A stretch of DNA of 64,000 nt from Sodalis glossinidius str. 'morsitans' (lineage in GTDB: Bacteria; Pseudomonadota; Gammaproteobacteria; Enterobacterales; Enterobacteriaceae): the NCBI RefSeq assembly GCF_000010085.1, contig NC_007712.1, positions 3,658,001 to 3,722,000 on the forward strand, read 5' to 3'. Under the pieces are notes generated by a model. It saw only the letters and a list, made by a program, of their open reading frames with translations, made no database searches and was not told the origin of the DNA. Position 1 is the stretch's first letter. Each line of letters starts with the position of its first letter. This document shows positions 51,431 through 60,620 of this stretch, piece by piece. The translations under genes and the position numbers were made by a program.

Positions 51431-52441
51431 CGCTTTAATAACCACATCGATACCTGCGCCAGGTCGGTGAGCGTGCTCGCTCAAATAGCGGCGCCACTGC
51501 CGGGCGCCCGGCATTCCCTGAAACAGTCCAAGCATGTGACGGGTAATGTGACCCAGCGCTGCGCCTTGGGACAGCTCGCGCTCGATATAAGGCAACATCA
51601 CATCAATCACTGCCGCCTGATTCGGCAACGTATCGGCATCGCCAAACAGTTCACTGTCGACCCGCGCCAGGATGCCCGGGTTTTGGTAGGCTTCCCGCCC
51701 CATCATCACACCATCAAGCTTTTGCAAATGTTCCCGTGCGTCGTGCAGCGTTTTAATCCCGCCATTAAGCATCAATCGGAGCGCGGGAAAATCCCGTTTC
51801 AGCTGATACACGCGATCATAATCCAGCGGCGGAATTTCGCGGTTCTCTTTGGGGCTCAGGCCATTGAGCCATGCCTTACGGGCGTGAATTATGAATGTTT
51901 CGCATCCGCCGTGCGTGGCGACGGTATCGATAAATTCACACAAAAACGCGTAGCTGTCCTGCTCGTCAATACCGATGCGGGTTTTAACCGTAATCGGCAG
52001 CGTCACCGCCTCGCGCATAGCGGCAATACAGGCCGCCACCCGGTCCTTTTCAGCCATCAGGCAAGCGCCGAAACGACCGTTCTGCACCCGATCGGAGGGG
52101 CAGCCTACATTGAGGTTGATTTCATCATAGCCTCGCTCTTGTGCCAACTTGGCACAACGCGCCAGCGCATCAGGTTCGCTACCGCCCAGTTGCAGCGCCA
52201 GGGGGTGTTCCGCGTCGTGGTAGGCCAAATAATCGCCTTTGCCAAACAATAAAGCTCCGGTGGTCACCATTTCCGTGTACAACAGCGCGCGGCGACTTAG
52301 CTGGCGCAGAAAAAAACGGCAATGACTATCGGTCCAATCCAGCATAGGTGCAACGCTGAATCGGCCTGGTGCAAGCGTTATAGGCCCTGCCGAGATTAAA
52401 GTGGACGGCTGGCTGTTCTGTTGAAAGCGGTTTTCAAGCAT
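51410..52441 (-). CDS. dusA: tRNA-dihydrouridine(20/20a) synthase DusA
   Basis: FMN enzyme reducing uridine 20/20a in tRNA D-loops. 343 aa from ATG 52441 (MLENRFQQNSQPST); a GTG at 52456 in the same frame is an alternative start. Landmarks: FSVAPMLDWTDSHCRFFLRQ, LALQLGGSEPDALARCAKL, NLNVGCPSDRVQNGRFGACLM with the catalytic Cys, VKTRIGIDEQDSY, FIIHARKAWLNGLSPKENR, LNGGIKT, GVMMGREAYQNPG and the C-terminal RHMLGLFQGMPGARQWRRYL. No lesion. In E. coli it is next to pspG; here the hydantoinase locus lies between. Confidence 0.95.
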   Translation of the reverse strand: MLENRFQQNSQPSTLISAGPITLAPGRFSVAPMLDWTDSHCRFFLRQLSRRALLYTEMVTTGALLFGKGDYLAYHDAEHPLALQLGGSEPDALARCAKLAQERGYDEINLNVGCPSDRVQNGRFGACLMAEKDRVAACIAAMREAVTLPITVKTRIGIDEQDSYAFLCEFIDTVATHGGCETFIIHARKAWLNGLSPKENREIPPLDYDRVYQLKRDFPALRLMLNGGIKTLHDAREHLQKLDGVMMGREAYQNPGILARVDSELFGDADTLPNQAAVIDVMLPYIERELSQGAALGHITRHMLGLFQGMPGARQWRRYLSEHAHRPGAGIDVVIKALSCIQH

Positions 52442-53501
52442 GGCTGATAGTTTCACGTCTGTTCAAGCAACTAAATCCCCGTTCAGCACAGTGAAAGAGG
52501 GCACCGGCAGGGAAACTTCCGCTAGATTCTAACACAGAAAAGCGATCGCCGGGGTTTAGTCCCCGCTGGAGGGTGAACCTTTACCAAATAGGGATGCAGA
52601 CTCAAATCGCGGCAAAGACTGCCCCGTATGAGCCACGCTCTTTGCCAAACAGGCAGCGCGCCGGTGCGCTCGATGTGAAATGAAGTGATTGTTCACGCCG
52701 GTTAAGCTGCTCACTCCGGGTACGACAGCCCTCAGTTCCCGGCGCCAGTGCACCGCGGTATCATAGCGCCCGCCTCGGTCAGGCAACGATATCAGTTAAT
52801 GTGTAATGTAGCGGAAAGGCATTCGGCGCCCTTTATTCATACCTGTACTCATGCATGGGTATTAAAACGGACACGGGCGATAACCTGCGGCCAGTGAGCC
52901 TAAAACCCAATGCTAAGGAAATGGCTTTGCAGAGGATGTCTTTTTAGAACAGTTATCATTGACGACTCACGCTGATATGTACCCACGCTAACCGGATGCT
53001 CCCTTTTTTCACCCGGGAAAGTTTACTTTGATCCAGTGCCTGTAAGGCCAAAGCGTCAGTAATACAGCCGCCCTGCATCCCTTATCACCGTTGCTGCCCC
53101 CCTACGGAATCACGCGGTCAAGGCATGTATACATCAACTTCGGCTAACCATGGCCAGGGGGCTGATGAGATCATTTTGTCCCAAATTGCTTACATGGCGT
53201 CCCAATACCCAATGGACGGATTTACAAAATGCTAAGTCTGTTCTATCAAAAGAAAGCTGGGCATTGAAAATGCATGTCGATGTTGTCTAGGGCAAAGAAC
53301 CCCATCCAATGCGTCAATTGTGAAACCCTATTTGCAACACTGTGAGGACTTTTGACTGCTAATAACGGCCGATTCATATCATCGCCACCGCTTTGCGCGC
53401 TTTCGATATTGATGACAACGCGCACTGACGAGTAGTCTGACATGGTAGCCAACTAATAATCTCTTTTTCCCGATGGTGAAAAAGTTACCAGACTGAGCAT
53501 T
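52442..53501. other. 1 kb between dusA and the LuxR-type gene, no supportable gene
   Basis: Only short frames on either strand, without recognisable similarity. E. coli has yjbL and yjbM in this interval; no remnant was identified. It must hold the dusA promoter and that of the gene at 53502. Confidence 0.4.
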
Positions 53502-54155
53502 ATGACAGCCTTTATCCTTGATCATTGTGTTTTTACCCGTAGCGCCATGCGATCATTATTAAATGAAGGTGATTTGGGAGAAAATATCTATACTCTCAAT
53601 GATGTTTTGAAATTAGATATGCTATGCCAAAAATTAACGCCTGACATTGTCATTATCAGTCAGCGGTATATGCATATGCAGGATAATGATCGTATTCTCA
53701 AGGCATTAATCGAACGGCTGCCGCGCACGTTTTTCATCATTTTCATCGGTAACGAGAACATTGTCTATAAAGCGATTATCCCCATCAAGAGTAATGTTAT
53801 CGTAACCTCCAAGTTTCTTGCCGTTGATGATTTTAGTAAACTGCTGCGCCATTTTTCCGGTCAAGAAAAGTATCCTCTTGCCCCTACGGTAAAACGATGT
53901 GCACCGCTGCGGTTCAGCAAGACTGAAAGACAAATCTTGGCCATGTGGATGGCTGGCGAGAACACGAAAGCCATCTGCGCGCACCTGAATATTAAGGATA
54001 AAACGCTGTCGTCACATAAGATTAATATAAAGCGAAAAACGAACGCCGATAATAAACAGATTATTTATTATATTCTGAAGATTGCTGAAAGCGTTACCGA
54101 TGATCTTTATGCGGCTTTGTTGAATAAATCAGAACTTGTGACTATGCCCCCCTAG
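53502..54155 (+). CDS. LuxR-type regulator (BglJ/RcsA-like) with IS-derived C-terminus
   Basis: 217 aa. The N-terminal receiver-like part (MTAFILDHCVFTRSAMRSLL ... PDIVIISQRYMHMQ) lacks clear phosphoacceptor acids. The C-terminal HTH is FSKTERQILAMWMAGENTKAICAHLNIKDKTLSSHKINIKRK. The last 13 residues (from ALLNKSELV) are encoded by the IS at 54113. Joining instead to the minus-strand DNA at 56704 gives DDLYARLYSA and a stop, the probable original end. The HTH is untouched, so function may remain. RcsA/BglJ-type proteins act with RcsB; the target here is unknown. Confidence 0.75.
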   Translation: MTAFILDHCVFTRSAMRSLLNEGDLGENIYTLNDVLKLDMLCQKLTPDIVIISQRYMHMQDNDRILKALIERLPRTFFIIFIGNENIVYKAIIPIKSNVIVTSKFLAVDDFSKLLRHFSGQEKYPLAPTVKRCAPLRFSKTERQILAMWMAGENTKAICAHLNIKDKTLSSHKINIKRKTNADNKQIIYYILKIAESVTDDLYAALLNKSELVTMPP

Positions 54156-54863
54156 CAGATCGATTGTTATGCGATCCGGATGCTGTTCGGCATTCCTAAC
54201 AGCGTCATTTTGTTAAGCGTTTTGAACCGGAATATAGCTGTTTTAGCCACTGAGCGTCGATGATAGCCCACTTGCTTTTTCCATACATCGTTACTGCCGC
54301 TTAGACGCTGATTCGCAACGGCGTAGTTACGCTCATGGTATCGGTCTGGCCAATATTGTGCCCCACCTCGTGGAGAAATAAGAGGCCTTATTTTCTTCCT
54401 CAGCAGAGCATCATGACAGTAGCGGGTATCGTAAGCGCCATCAGCCAACGCTTCCCTGATTTTCCGCTGGTCTGGTTTATCAGAGCTGGTAGGGCCTGAG
54501 CATCCGTCGTACTGATCAGCGAGTAGTCTGGGCATCTTAGCAGCAGCACCATCAGTTTAAAAATGGCGTCAACGAAGCCTTGTAAAGCCCTTAACGAAAG
54601 GCCAAACACGTGTTTCATCATCAGAACAGTGGTGATAGCCATATCTGCGTAGTGAAGCGACCGGCCACGCCGTTCAGGCGTTGTTTTTTCCGTCCATGCA
54701 ACAACAGCCATATCGTCAGAGCCCCGCGCTGCTTGAGAGCTTTGTTGTAAGTGGACCAGTTGGTTATTTTAAACTTTTGCTTTGCCATGGAGTGCAGATG
54801 TTGAAATGACGGTAGTGATCTGAGCAGACGATCACCTAAAAGTTATATTTATTCAACAAAGCC
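54113..54863 (-). mobile_element. IS903-group element, copy 2, internally deleted
   Basis: Both ends are present (GGCTTTGTTGAATAAA at 54113 and its complement ending at 54863), but the element is only 751 bp against 1053 for the copy at 56705. One gap removes the central transposase from RAKTVKIS to about LSLSG; a second removes about 75 bp near the 3' end between two CGCTTA repeats. The ATG-side frame also carries changes (Cys/Val near WTEKTT). The transposase is dead. Flanks do not match each other because of the inversion described under findings. Confidence 0.93.
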
Positions 54864-55516
54864 TTAGCTTGCCATAAGGCCGTTGAATAAATTCAATCAC
54901 GCTAAAGCCATTGTGTATATGACCGTTAAGCATGACAATTTGCGGATAATCGCTAAACAATTTCTTTAACATTCCATCTTGATCGCCAAAACCGCCATAT
55001 AGGCCCGCTCGCCAATGCGAATCGTTAAAAGCTTGGTGCGTGACTATAAAAATGGGTTTATGGATATAGCTGTTTTCAGCCAGTTTTTCCTTCAACCATT
55101 TTACTGAATCATCATTCAAATGCATCATGTCTTTAAGGCCGAGATCGGTATTCAAACACAAGACGTGATAGTCATTAAACCAAGCATCAATACACATAGT
55201 ATTATCATAATACTTGATGCCGAATTTATCCAAATAGTCATGATATAAGTTAACCAAATCCGGGTCTAAAGAAAAACCTTCTCCGGCACCTGTTCGTACA
55301 TCGTGATTCCCCAACATAAGCATCATGGAATTATGCTGTAAAACAACATGTTATGATCGATAGTGCTTTATCTCTTTTAGCATGCACATCCCTGATATCC
55401 CCTGCCATAATCAATGCTGTGGCGCCATTCTTCACCATATTGTTTAATGATGTGGTTAACACGTCATTCTCGTGTTGACCGTCATGATGAATGTCACTGA
55501 TGACTCCAATAATCAT
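54864..55516 (-). pseudogene. Calcineurin-like metallophosphoesterase, 5' half (3' half at 57758)
   Basis: ATG 55516: MIIGVISDIHHDGQHENDV (DxH metal motif), then IMAGDIRD (GD motif); a frameshift near 55335; then LMLGNHDVRTGAGEG (GNHD), IFIVTHQAF and VMLNGHIHNGFSVIEFIQRP (GHxH). These are the metal-binding motifs of the superfamily. At 54864 the gene is cut by the IS inside PYG. The 3' half, in frame, lies at 57758 beyond the second IS. The substrate is unknown; the whole protein would be roughly 440 aa. Confidence 0.85.
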
Positions 55517-56098
55517 TTTTTCGCTCCTTTACGATTGCCGATTTTCAACTAATGTCGAGTGGAACTTACAGTCATGCATTAACATTAATATGAATGCCAT
55601 GGATTATAAATATAACGGTTTTATCGCTTGTTGTTTCAACAGTCTGTTTTGTGATGCAGGATTGAATAAAGTAGATTACGCCGCAGTACGGCTGATAGGG
55701 GGCGACCTGTCACCTGTGTTGTAAATACACTCTTTAGGTTCATTATGGCAAACGTCGGAGATAACCCCGTGAAATCAACGCAGATGACTTTGCTTGTTAA
55801 GGAATCAATTGCCGCCAAGACAAGCCGTCAATAGATTAGTATTAGAGGGTTTCATTTTCCCAAATTACTTTATCTGGCGTTAACCCTTTTTTAGCTATAT
55901 ACTTACCATCGGAAATATAAGCACTGGATTGAGCAGAGCTGGCAGAGCCTGGAACCGATGATAAAGCACCGTGGTCAAAGAGACGGCCACTCAGGATTCA
56001 TGCGCAACAAGTTTGTGTCATTTTGCGGGCTATTGAGCAGCCTAATGGCCCGGATAGCCATGCTGTTTTACAGGAAAGAGAAATTCGGCAAGAGGATG
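55517..56098. other. Spacer between metallophosphoesterase 5' half and zur, no supportable gene
   Basis: AT-rich near 55540-55660, where the phosphoesterase promoter is expected. The frame at 55958-56248 opposes zur and is probably a shadow. Nothing recognised. Confidence 0.4.
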
Positions 56099-56608
56099 CT
56101 AGCGTTTTTTTATTGCCACGCTGTGGTCATGTTCACAGGCGTCAGGATGTTGACATGCCTGCACCTCACTACATTGTGGACAAAAGCCATGCGCCTCTAC
56201 CACGTTATAGGAGAGAGTAAAACCGGCCGCCGCCGCCATACGCTGTAAAATTTCGTCTATCCCCTGCGTGGTCTGCTCTGTCACCTGACCACAGCGGTCG
56301 CAGATAAAGAAAGCGGAAGCATGGGATGGTTCCGCGAAATGATGGCACAGTACAAAGCTGTTGGTGGACTCGACGCGATGAACAAAACCTTGCTCAAGTA
56401 AAAAATCCAGCGCACGGTAAACGGTCGGGGGTTTTGCCTGCGGTTCAGATTGACGCAATAAATCCAGCAAATCATAAGCACTTATCGCACCATTTTGTTG
56501 AGACATCAGCCGCAGGACTTCCAGCCGTTGCGGCGTCAGACGGACATTGCGCTGCTCGCACAATTCTTCGGCCTGGCTGAGAAGAGGGTTTTCAGTCGTT
56601 GTTTTCAT
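56099..56608 (-). CDS. zur: Zinc uptake regulator Zur (Fur family)
   Basis: 169 aa (E. coli 171). Winged HTH NVRLTPQRLEVLRLMSQQ ... PPTVYRALDFLLEQGFVHRVES and a metal-binding C-terminus: VLCHHFAEPSHASAFFICDRCGQV, AHGFCPQCSEVQACQHPDACEHDH, with the Cys pairs of the structural zinc site. Represses zinc importers when zinc is plentiful. Start ATG 56608 behind GGGGAGC. No lesion. It sits in the IS-bounded inverted segment; restoring that segment gives it the opposite strand to lexA and dusA, as in E. coli. Confidence 0.96.
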   Translation of the reverse strand: MKTTTENPLLSQAEELCEQRNVRLTPQRLEVLRLMSQQNGAISAYDLLDLLRQSEPQAKPPTVYRALDFLLEQGFVHRVESTNSFVLCHHFAEPSHASAFFICDRCGQVTEQTTQGIDEILQRMAAAAGFTLSYNVVEAHGFCPQCSEVQACQHPDACEHDHSVAIKKR

Positions 56609-56704
56609 GATGCTCCCCGGTTGCGGTTTCTCAATCTATATTACCACGAAGACACAAAAACCACGACTAAAGCTCGCTCAAGCGCTGTATAGACGGGCAT
56701 AAAG

Positions 56705-57757
56705 GGCTTTGTTGAATAAACTATAACTTTTAGGTGATCGTCTGCTCAGATCACTACCGTCATTTCAACATCTGCACTCCATGGCAAAGCAAAAGTTTAA
56801 AATAACCAACTGGTCCACTTACAACAAAGCTCTCAAGCAGCGCGGGGCTCTGACGATATGGCTGGATGAGTCGGCAATTGTTGCATGGACGGAAAAAACA
56901 ACGCCTGAACGGCGTGGCCGGTCGCTTCACTACGCAGATATGGCTATCACCACTGTTCTGATGATGAAACGCGTGTTTGGCCTTTCGTTAAGCGCTTTAC
57001 AGGGCTTCGTTGACACCATTTTTAAACTGATGGTGCTGCCGCTAAGATGCCCAGACTACTCGCTGATCAGCAAGCGAGCAAAGACAGTTAAGATCAGCAT
57101 AAAAACGCCGACCCGTGGTGAAATCTCACCTCTAGTCATTGACGGAACCGGCCTGAAGGTCTTTGGCGAAGGCGAATGGAAAGTCCGACAGCATGGTGCC
57201 GACAGACGGAGGGTGTCGCGTAAGCTGCATATGGCCGCAGACAGTGTAACGCATGAGATTATCTGTGCTACTTATCGCTCAGCGGTACGACGGATACTCA
57301 GGCCCTACCAGCTCTGATAAACCAAACCCTGCGGAAAATCAGGGAAGTGTTGGCTGATGGCGCTTACGATACCCGCTACTGTCATGATGCTCTGCTGAGG
57401 AAGAAAATAAGGCCTCTTATTCCTCCACGAGGTGGGGCGCAATATTGGCCAGACCGATACCATGAGCGTAACTACACCGTTGCGAATCAGCGTCTAAGCG
57501 GCAGTAACGATGTATGGAAAAAGCAAGTGGGCTATCATCGACGCTCAGTGGCTAAAACAGCTATATTCCGGTTCAAAACGCTTATGGACGATCATCTAAG
57601 TCTGTATGGCTATGATGCGCAGGTAGGTGAGGCAATGGCGATGGTCAAAGCGCTTAACAAAATGACGCTGTTAGGAATGCCGAACAGCATCCGGATCGCA
57701 TAACAATCGATCTGCTAGGGAGGCGTAGTCACAAGTTCTGATTTATTCAACAAAGCC
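56705..57757 (+). mobile_element. IS903-group (IS5 family) element, copy 3, near full length
   Basis: 1053 bp with perfect 16-bp terminal inverted repeats GGCTTTGTTGAATAAA. It contains a single transposase gene. The flanking 9-mers (GGCATAAAG left, GCACGCTGG right) do not match each other but do match the flanks of copy 2 when paired crosswise, which shows recombination between the two. Confidence 0.95.
56781..57703 (+). pseudogene. IS903-group DDE transposase, one frameshift
   Basis: MAKQKFKITNWSTYNKAL ... WLDESAIVAWTEKTTPERRG (first Asp), GEISPLVIDGTGLKVFGEGE (second Asp region), then a 1-base deletion near 57269 compared with copy 1 (CTACTTATCG against CTGACTTATCG). The rest lies in another frame: LADGAYDTRYCHDALLRKKI ... 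ALNKMTLLGMPNSIRIA. The corrected length of about 308 aa equals the IS903 transposase. All three copies in the window carry different inactivating lesions. Confidence 0.92.
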
Positions 57758-58431
57758 GCACGCTGGTTGAAATTCCCAGCTTGACCAGAAGAGAAAATGG
57801 CGTTAAATCATCGGGTACCGGCTGGTTGATAAAAACGAGCCAGGATGAAATGGTGTTTGAAGCATGAGATTTTTATGACAATAAGAAACTTGCTGAATAT
57901 AACCAGGTTATTAAGCTGCCACCCTTATCGGTATTGGTCAAAGAACTCAAGGAGATAGAAGCAAGTGAAAGCCAGGATCTGCTTGCCGAAGCATCAATGT
58001 TAATGAACAAAAAATATGTTGATGATATGCCTGACGGGAACGCTACCCAACAAGGGCAAAGTCATTATAATATTGATAAAATTTATGATGAGGAAACGTG
58101 GCAGCGTATAGAGGCGTTACGGCAGGACATGATTGACTATTTGGGCGAAAAAACGCTTATTTTCTGTCCATAAATAATGGTAAAGCCATCACGGAAGCAT
58201 CATTACGTGCCGCATTGAAAAAACATGATCACATATCGATAAAAATGGTTAATGGTGGCTGGGCACCCCAAAGTTTTTGTTCCTTCATTGACCGACGTAG
58301 ACAAAACACTAAAAATTGCCACTAACGCCATCTATCAGACAACGGTTTACCACGACAATAAAGAGGTCATGCTCAATACGGGAGAGTCCTTAACGTTAAC
58401 CACAAGAGTGGCTTGGCATGAGGTGAATTAG
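57758..58431 (+). pseudogene. Metallophosphoesterase, 3' half (5' half at 54864)
   Basis: The frame from 57760 (TLVEIPSLTRRENGVKSSG) continues the 54864 fragment exactly at PYG/TLVEIPS. It then meets TGA near 57866, reads DFYDNKKLAEYNQVIKLPPL and KYVDDMPDGNATQQGQSHY, shifts near 58165 (SINNGKAITEASLRAALKK) and again near 58262 (HPKVFVPSLTDVDKTLKIA), ending AWHEVN at TAG 58429-58431. The C-terminal domain resembles no family I know. Alone it would look like an orphan unknown gene. Confidence 0.75.
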
Positions 58432-58954
58432 CGATAACGGCCAGATAACGTTGTCAGCGACGAAAAAGTGAGACACCACGTCTTCCCTATACTTAGCGTT
58501 GAGCCTGTGGAATTAAGCGCCAAAGGACATTTTGCGGGTAAGATGCTTTAAGGGGAAATAAAGCGTTTCATGGCGCAGAATGGAGCAATGAAATCCTAGA
58601 CTCAGAGTAGCGATAGGTGCGAAAACCATCTTGATGAGCGTTGCAGGAGAGGGATATTTTGGGGTTAAAATTAGGCTCATGCAGTGTATTGAAAGCAATA
58701 TTTTACCTGTGGGTATCTGACTTGTCTTATTTTCACTTACGGACACTTCGCCACAGAGAAAATACAGCAGACGTACCGTACCAATGCGGCAGCCACCTGA
58801 TGATTGGCAGAGGATTGAAATTTGGTCAATGAAACGCCCGGGGAAGATGGGTCATACCTTGCGATAAAAAAGTTGGTACATCCCTGTACCTTTGGGTAGG
58901 AACATCTCGGTAGACATGGCATTAACTCACTCTACCTTTGTTGCTGGAAACCGC
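58432..58954. other. 0.5 kb without supportable gene
   Basis: Short frames on both strands, none recognisable. Lies between the metallophosphoesterase remnant and yjbJ. Confidence 0.4.
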
Positions 58955-59164
58955 TTACCATCGGTATTTGTTGCGGGTTTCCCAATCTTTTACTTCTGTT
59001 TCGGCAGCTCCTTTGCCGTAACCATAACGTTCCTGTATCTTGCCGACTAATTGATCGCGTTTCCCTTCCACAACGGTCAAATTATCATCGGTGAGCTTAC
59101 CCCATTGTTCTTTGATTTTACCTTTAAACTGTTTTCAATTGCCGCTGGCTTCGTCTTTATTCAT
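58955..59164 (-). pseudogene. yjbJ: CsbD-family stress protein YjbJ, opal stop
   Basis: 69 codons from ATG 59164, AAGGAG upstream: MNKDEASGN, then TGA where E. coli has Trp10, then KQFKGKIKEQWGKLTDDNLTV, EGKRDQLVGKIQERYGYGKG and VKDWETRNKYRW. The frame is otherwise perfect and full length, so TGG to TGA is the only lesion. The family is abundant in stationary phase with unclear function. Next to lexA, as in E. coli apart from the missing dinF. Confidence 0.88.
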
Positions 59165-59641
59165 GTTATAACTCCTTTGTAGGGTAGTTTATGAATTACC
59201 TTGTGCCCTAGCCTGAATCCGCAGATTCAGCCAAACCGTGCGAAAAGGGTATTAGCTATGGTTTATAAAAATTATAGCAGTGGATTTGGTTAACGTAGCT
59301 TTTATCAGACGATTCCATCGCAAATGGCCTCTGTGAGCAGAGATATCGAAATAACGCCTGTGAAAACAGAGAGAAATCAGCGGTCAGTTGACCAGTAAGT
59401 CTGTAAACAAATGTGTCTGAACGCCCTGAAAACCTGGCGGGGTCAACACGTTGTAACAAAGGATACAGCAGCAAGCAGGATAAGGTTAGGAAGTACTCAC
59501 ACCAAATGGACGCATATAAACCCGACGGCGCCTGTTTCAGCATCAAAAGGATTAAGGCTGTAGGCGTGGAGGATGAAGGGAAGGGAATATAAGGCAACAC
59601 GCAAGCGGGGACAGCGTTACGCTCCCCCCGCAGTGCTCGGA
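59165..59641. other. lexA-yjbJ spacer where dinF is expected
   Basis: 477 bases. E. coli has dinF here; no MATE-family sequence was recognised in any frame. An imperfect GC-rich palindrome at about 59608-59635, just after lexA, may be its terminator, but it lacks a T run. Confidence 0.45.
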
Positions 59642-60250
59642 TTAAAGCCAGTTGCCGTTGCGTATCACGCCAACCGCCAGCCCTTCAATAGTCAGCTCTT
59701 GCTGCCGCAGGTCCACCACGATCGGGTCAAACTCACTGTTTTCCGGTAATAGTTCAACAATGTTACCCTGGCGTTTCAACCGCTTAACGGTAACATCATC
59801 ATCAATGCGCGCCACAACAACCTGGCCATTGCAGGCATCCTGCGTTTTATGTACCGCCAGCAGATCACCGTCCATGATGCCGATATCCTTCATCGACATG
59901 CCGCTTACCCGCAGCAGGAAGTCAGCATGGGGCTTAAACAGGGCGGGATCCACCTGATAGTGGCTTTCAATGTGCTGCGTTGCCAGCAAAGGCTCGCCGG
60001 CGGCCACGCGCCCAATCAGCGGCAAACCGCTTTCTTCTTCTATCATCAGCCGAATGCCGCGCGACGCGCCGGAGACAATTTCAATGGCGCCCTTGCGCGC
60101 CAGCGCTTTCAAATGCTCTTCCGCCGCATTGGGCGAACGAAACCCCAGACGCGACGCAATCTCGGCACGCGTGGGGGGCATGCCGGTCTGCGTGATATGG
60201 TCGCGGATCAGGTCAAAAACCTCTTTTTGTCTGGTGGTTAGCGCTTTCAT
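59642..60250 (-). CDS. lexA: LexA repressor
   Basis: SOS master repressor with self-cleaving serine protease activity; 202 aa, same as E. coli. Start ATG 60250 (MKALTTRQKEVFDLI), not the upstream frame extension, because the LexA boxes lie upstream of it. HTH PPTRAEIASRLGFRSPNAAEEHLKALARKG; the cleavage site Ala-Gly is in RVAAGEPLLA near residue 84; catalytic Ser in SGMSMKDIG near 119; catalytic Lys in VTVKRLKR near 156. No lesion. dgkA and dinF, its E. coli neighbours, are missing. Confidence 0.98.
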   Translation of the reverse strand: MKALTTRQKEVFDLIRDHITQTGMPPTRAEIASRLGFRSPNAAEEHLKALARKGAIEIVSGASRGIRLMIEEESGLPLIGRVAAGEPLLATQHIESHYQVDPALFKPHADFLLRVSGMSMKDIGIMDGDLLAVHKTQDACNGQVVVARIDDDVTVKRLKRQGNIVELLPENSEFDPIVVDLRQQELTIEGLAVGVIRNGNWL

Positions 60251-60256
60251 TCCGCC

Positions 60257-60276
60257 CCCTGTTTGTTTATACAGTT
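60257..60276. promoter_or_regulatory. LexA box, proximal to lexA
   Basis: Minus strand AACTGTATAAACAAACAGGG: CTGT-N8-ACAG, perfectly matching the core consensus, 7 bases before the lexA ATG. Confidence 0.9.
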
Positions 60277-60277
60277 T

Positions 60278-60297
60278 TTCTGAGAGTATATACAGGT
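60278..60297. promoter_or_regulatory. LexA box, distal to lexA
   Basis: Minus strand ACCTGTATATACTCTCAGAA, close to the E. coli lexA box TGCTGTATATACTCACAGCA. Two boxes 21 bases apart reproduce the E. coli autoregulatory arrangement. Confidence 0.9.
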
Positions 60298-60620
60298 CAT
60301 TGCCAATTGAAAACCGAAAACGCGCGAAATAGGGTGTCATTCACGATAATATAGGCCCCTTGCCGTTGCGTTTCTGGCAACGGGGCACCCAAGCACGGGA
60401 GGTGGCAACGTTTACGCCGTGGTCAGATGCCCCTGGATTATTCACCGCCGCCGGCAGATTACCGGCAAGTATCAGAAAACTCGAACCCAGCGGGCATCAT
60501 TTTTGCGCGCGATACTGCAGCGGCCGCCGCTGTGGCCCCGGACAGTGGCGCCGCCACAGATCCGCCGTGCGGTTTCTGGTATGCTTGCATCGTATTGCTA
60601 ACAAGAGGCTTCACAGAGAT

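Noticed and set aside
60360..60620. Longer plsB start at 60360, or a dgkA remnant in the gap.
   Set aside because: The extension has no PlsB similarity, and no DgkA motif appears in any frame.
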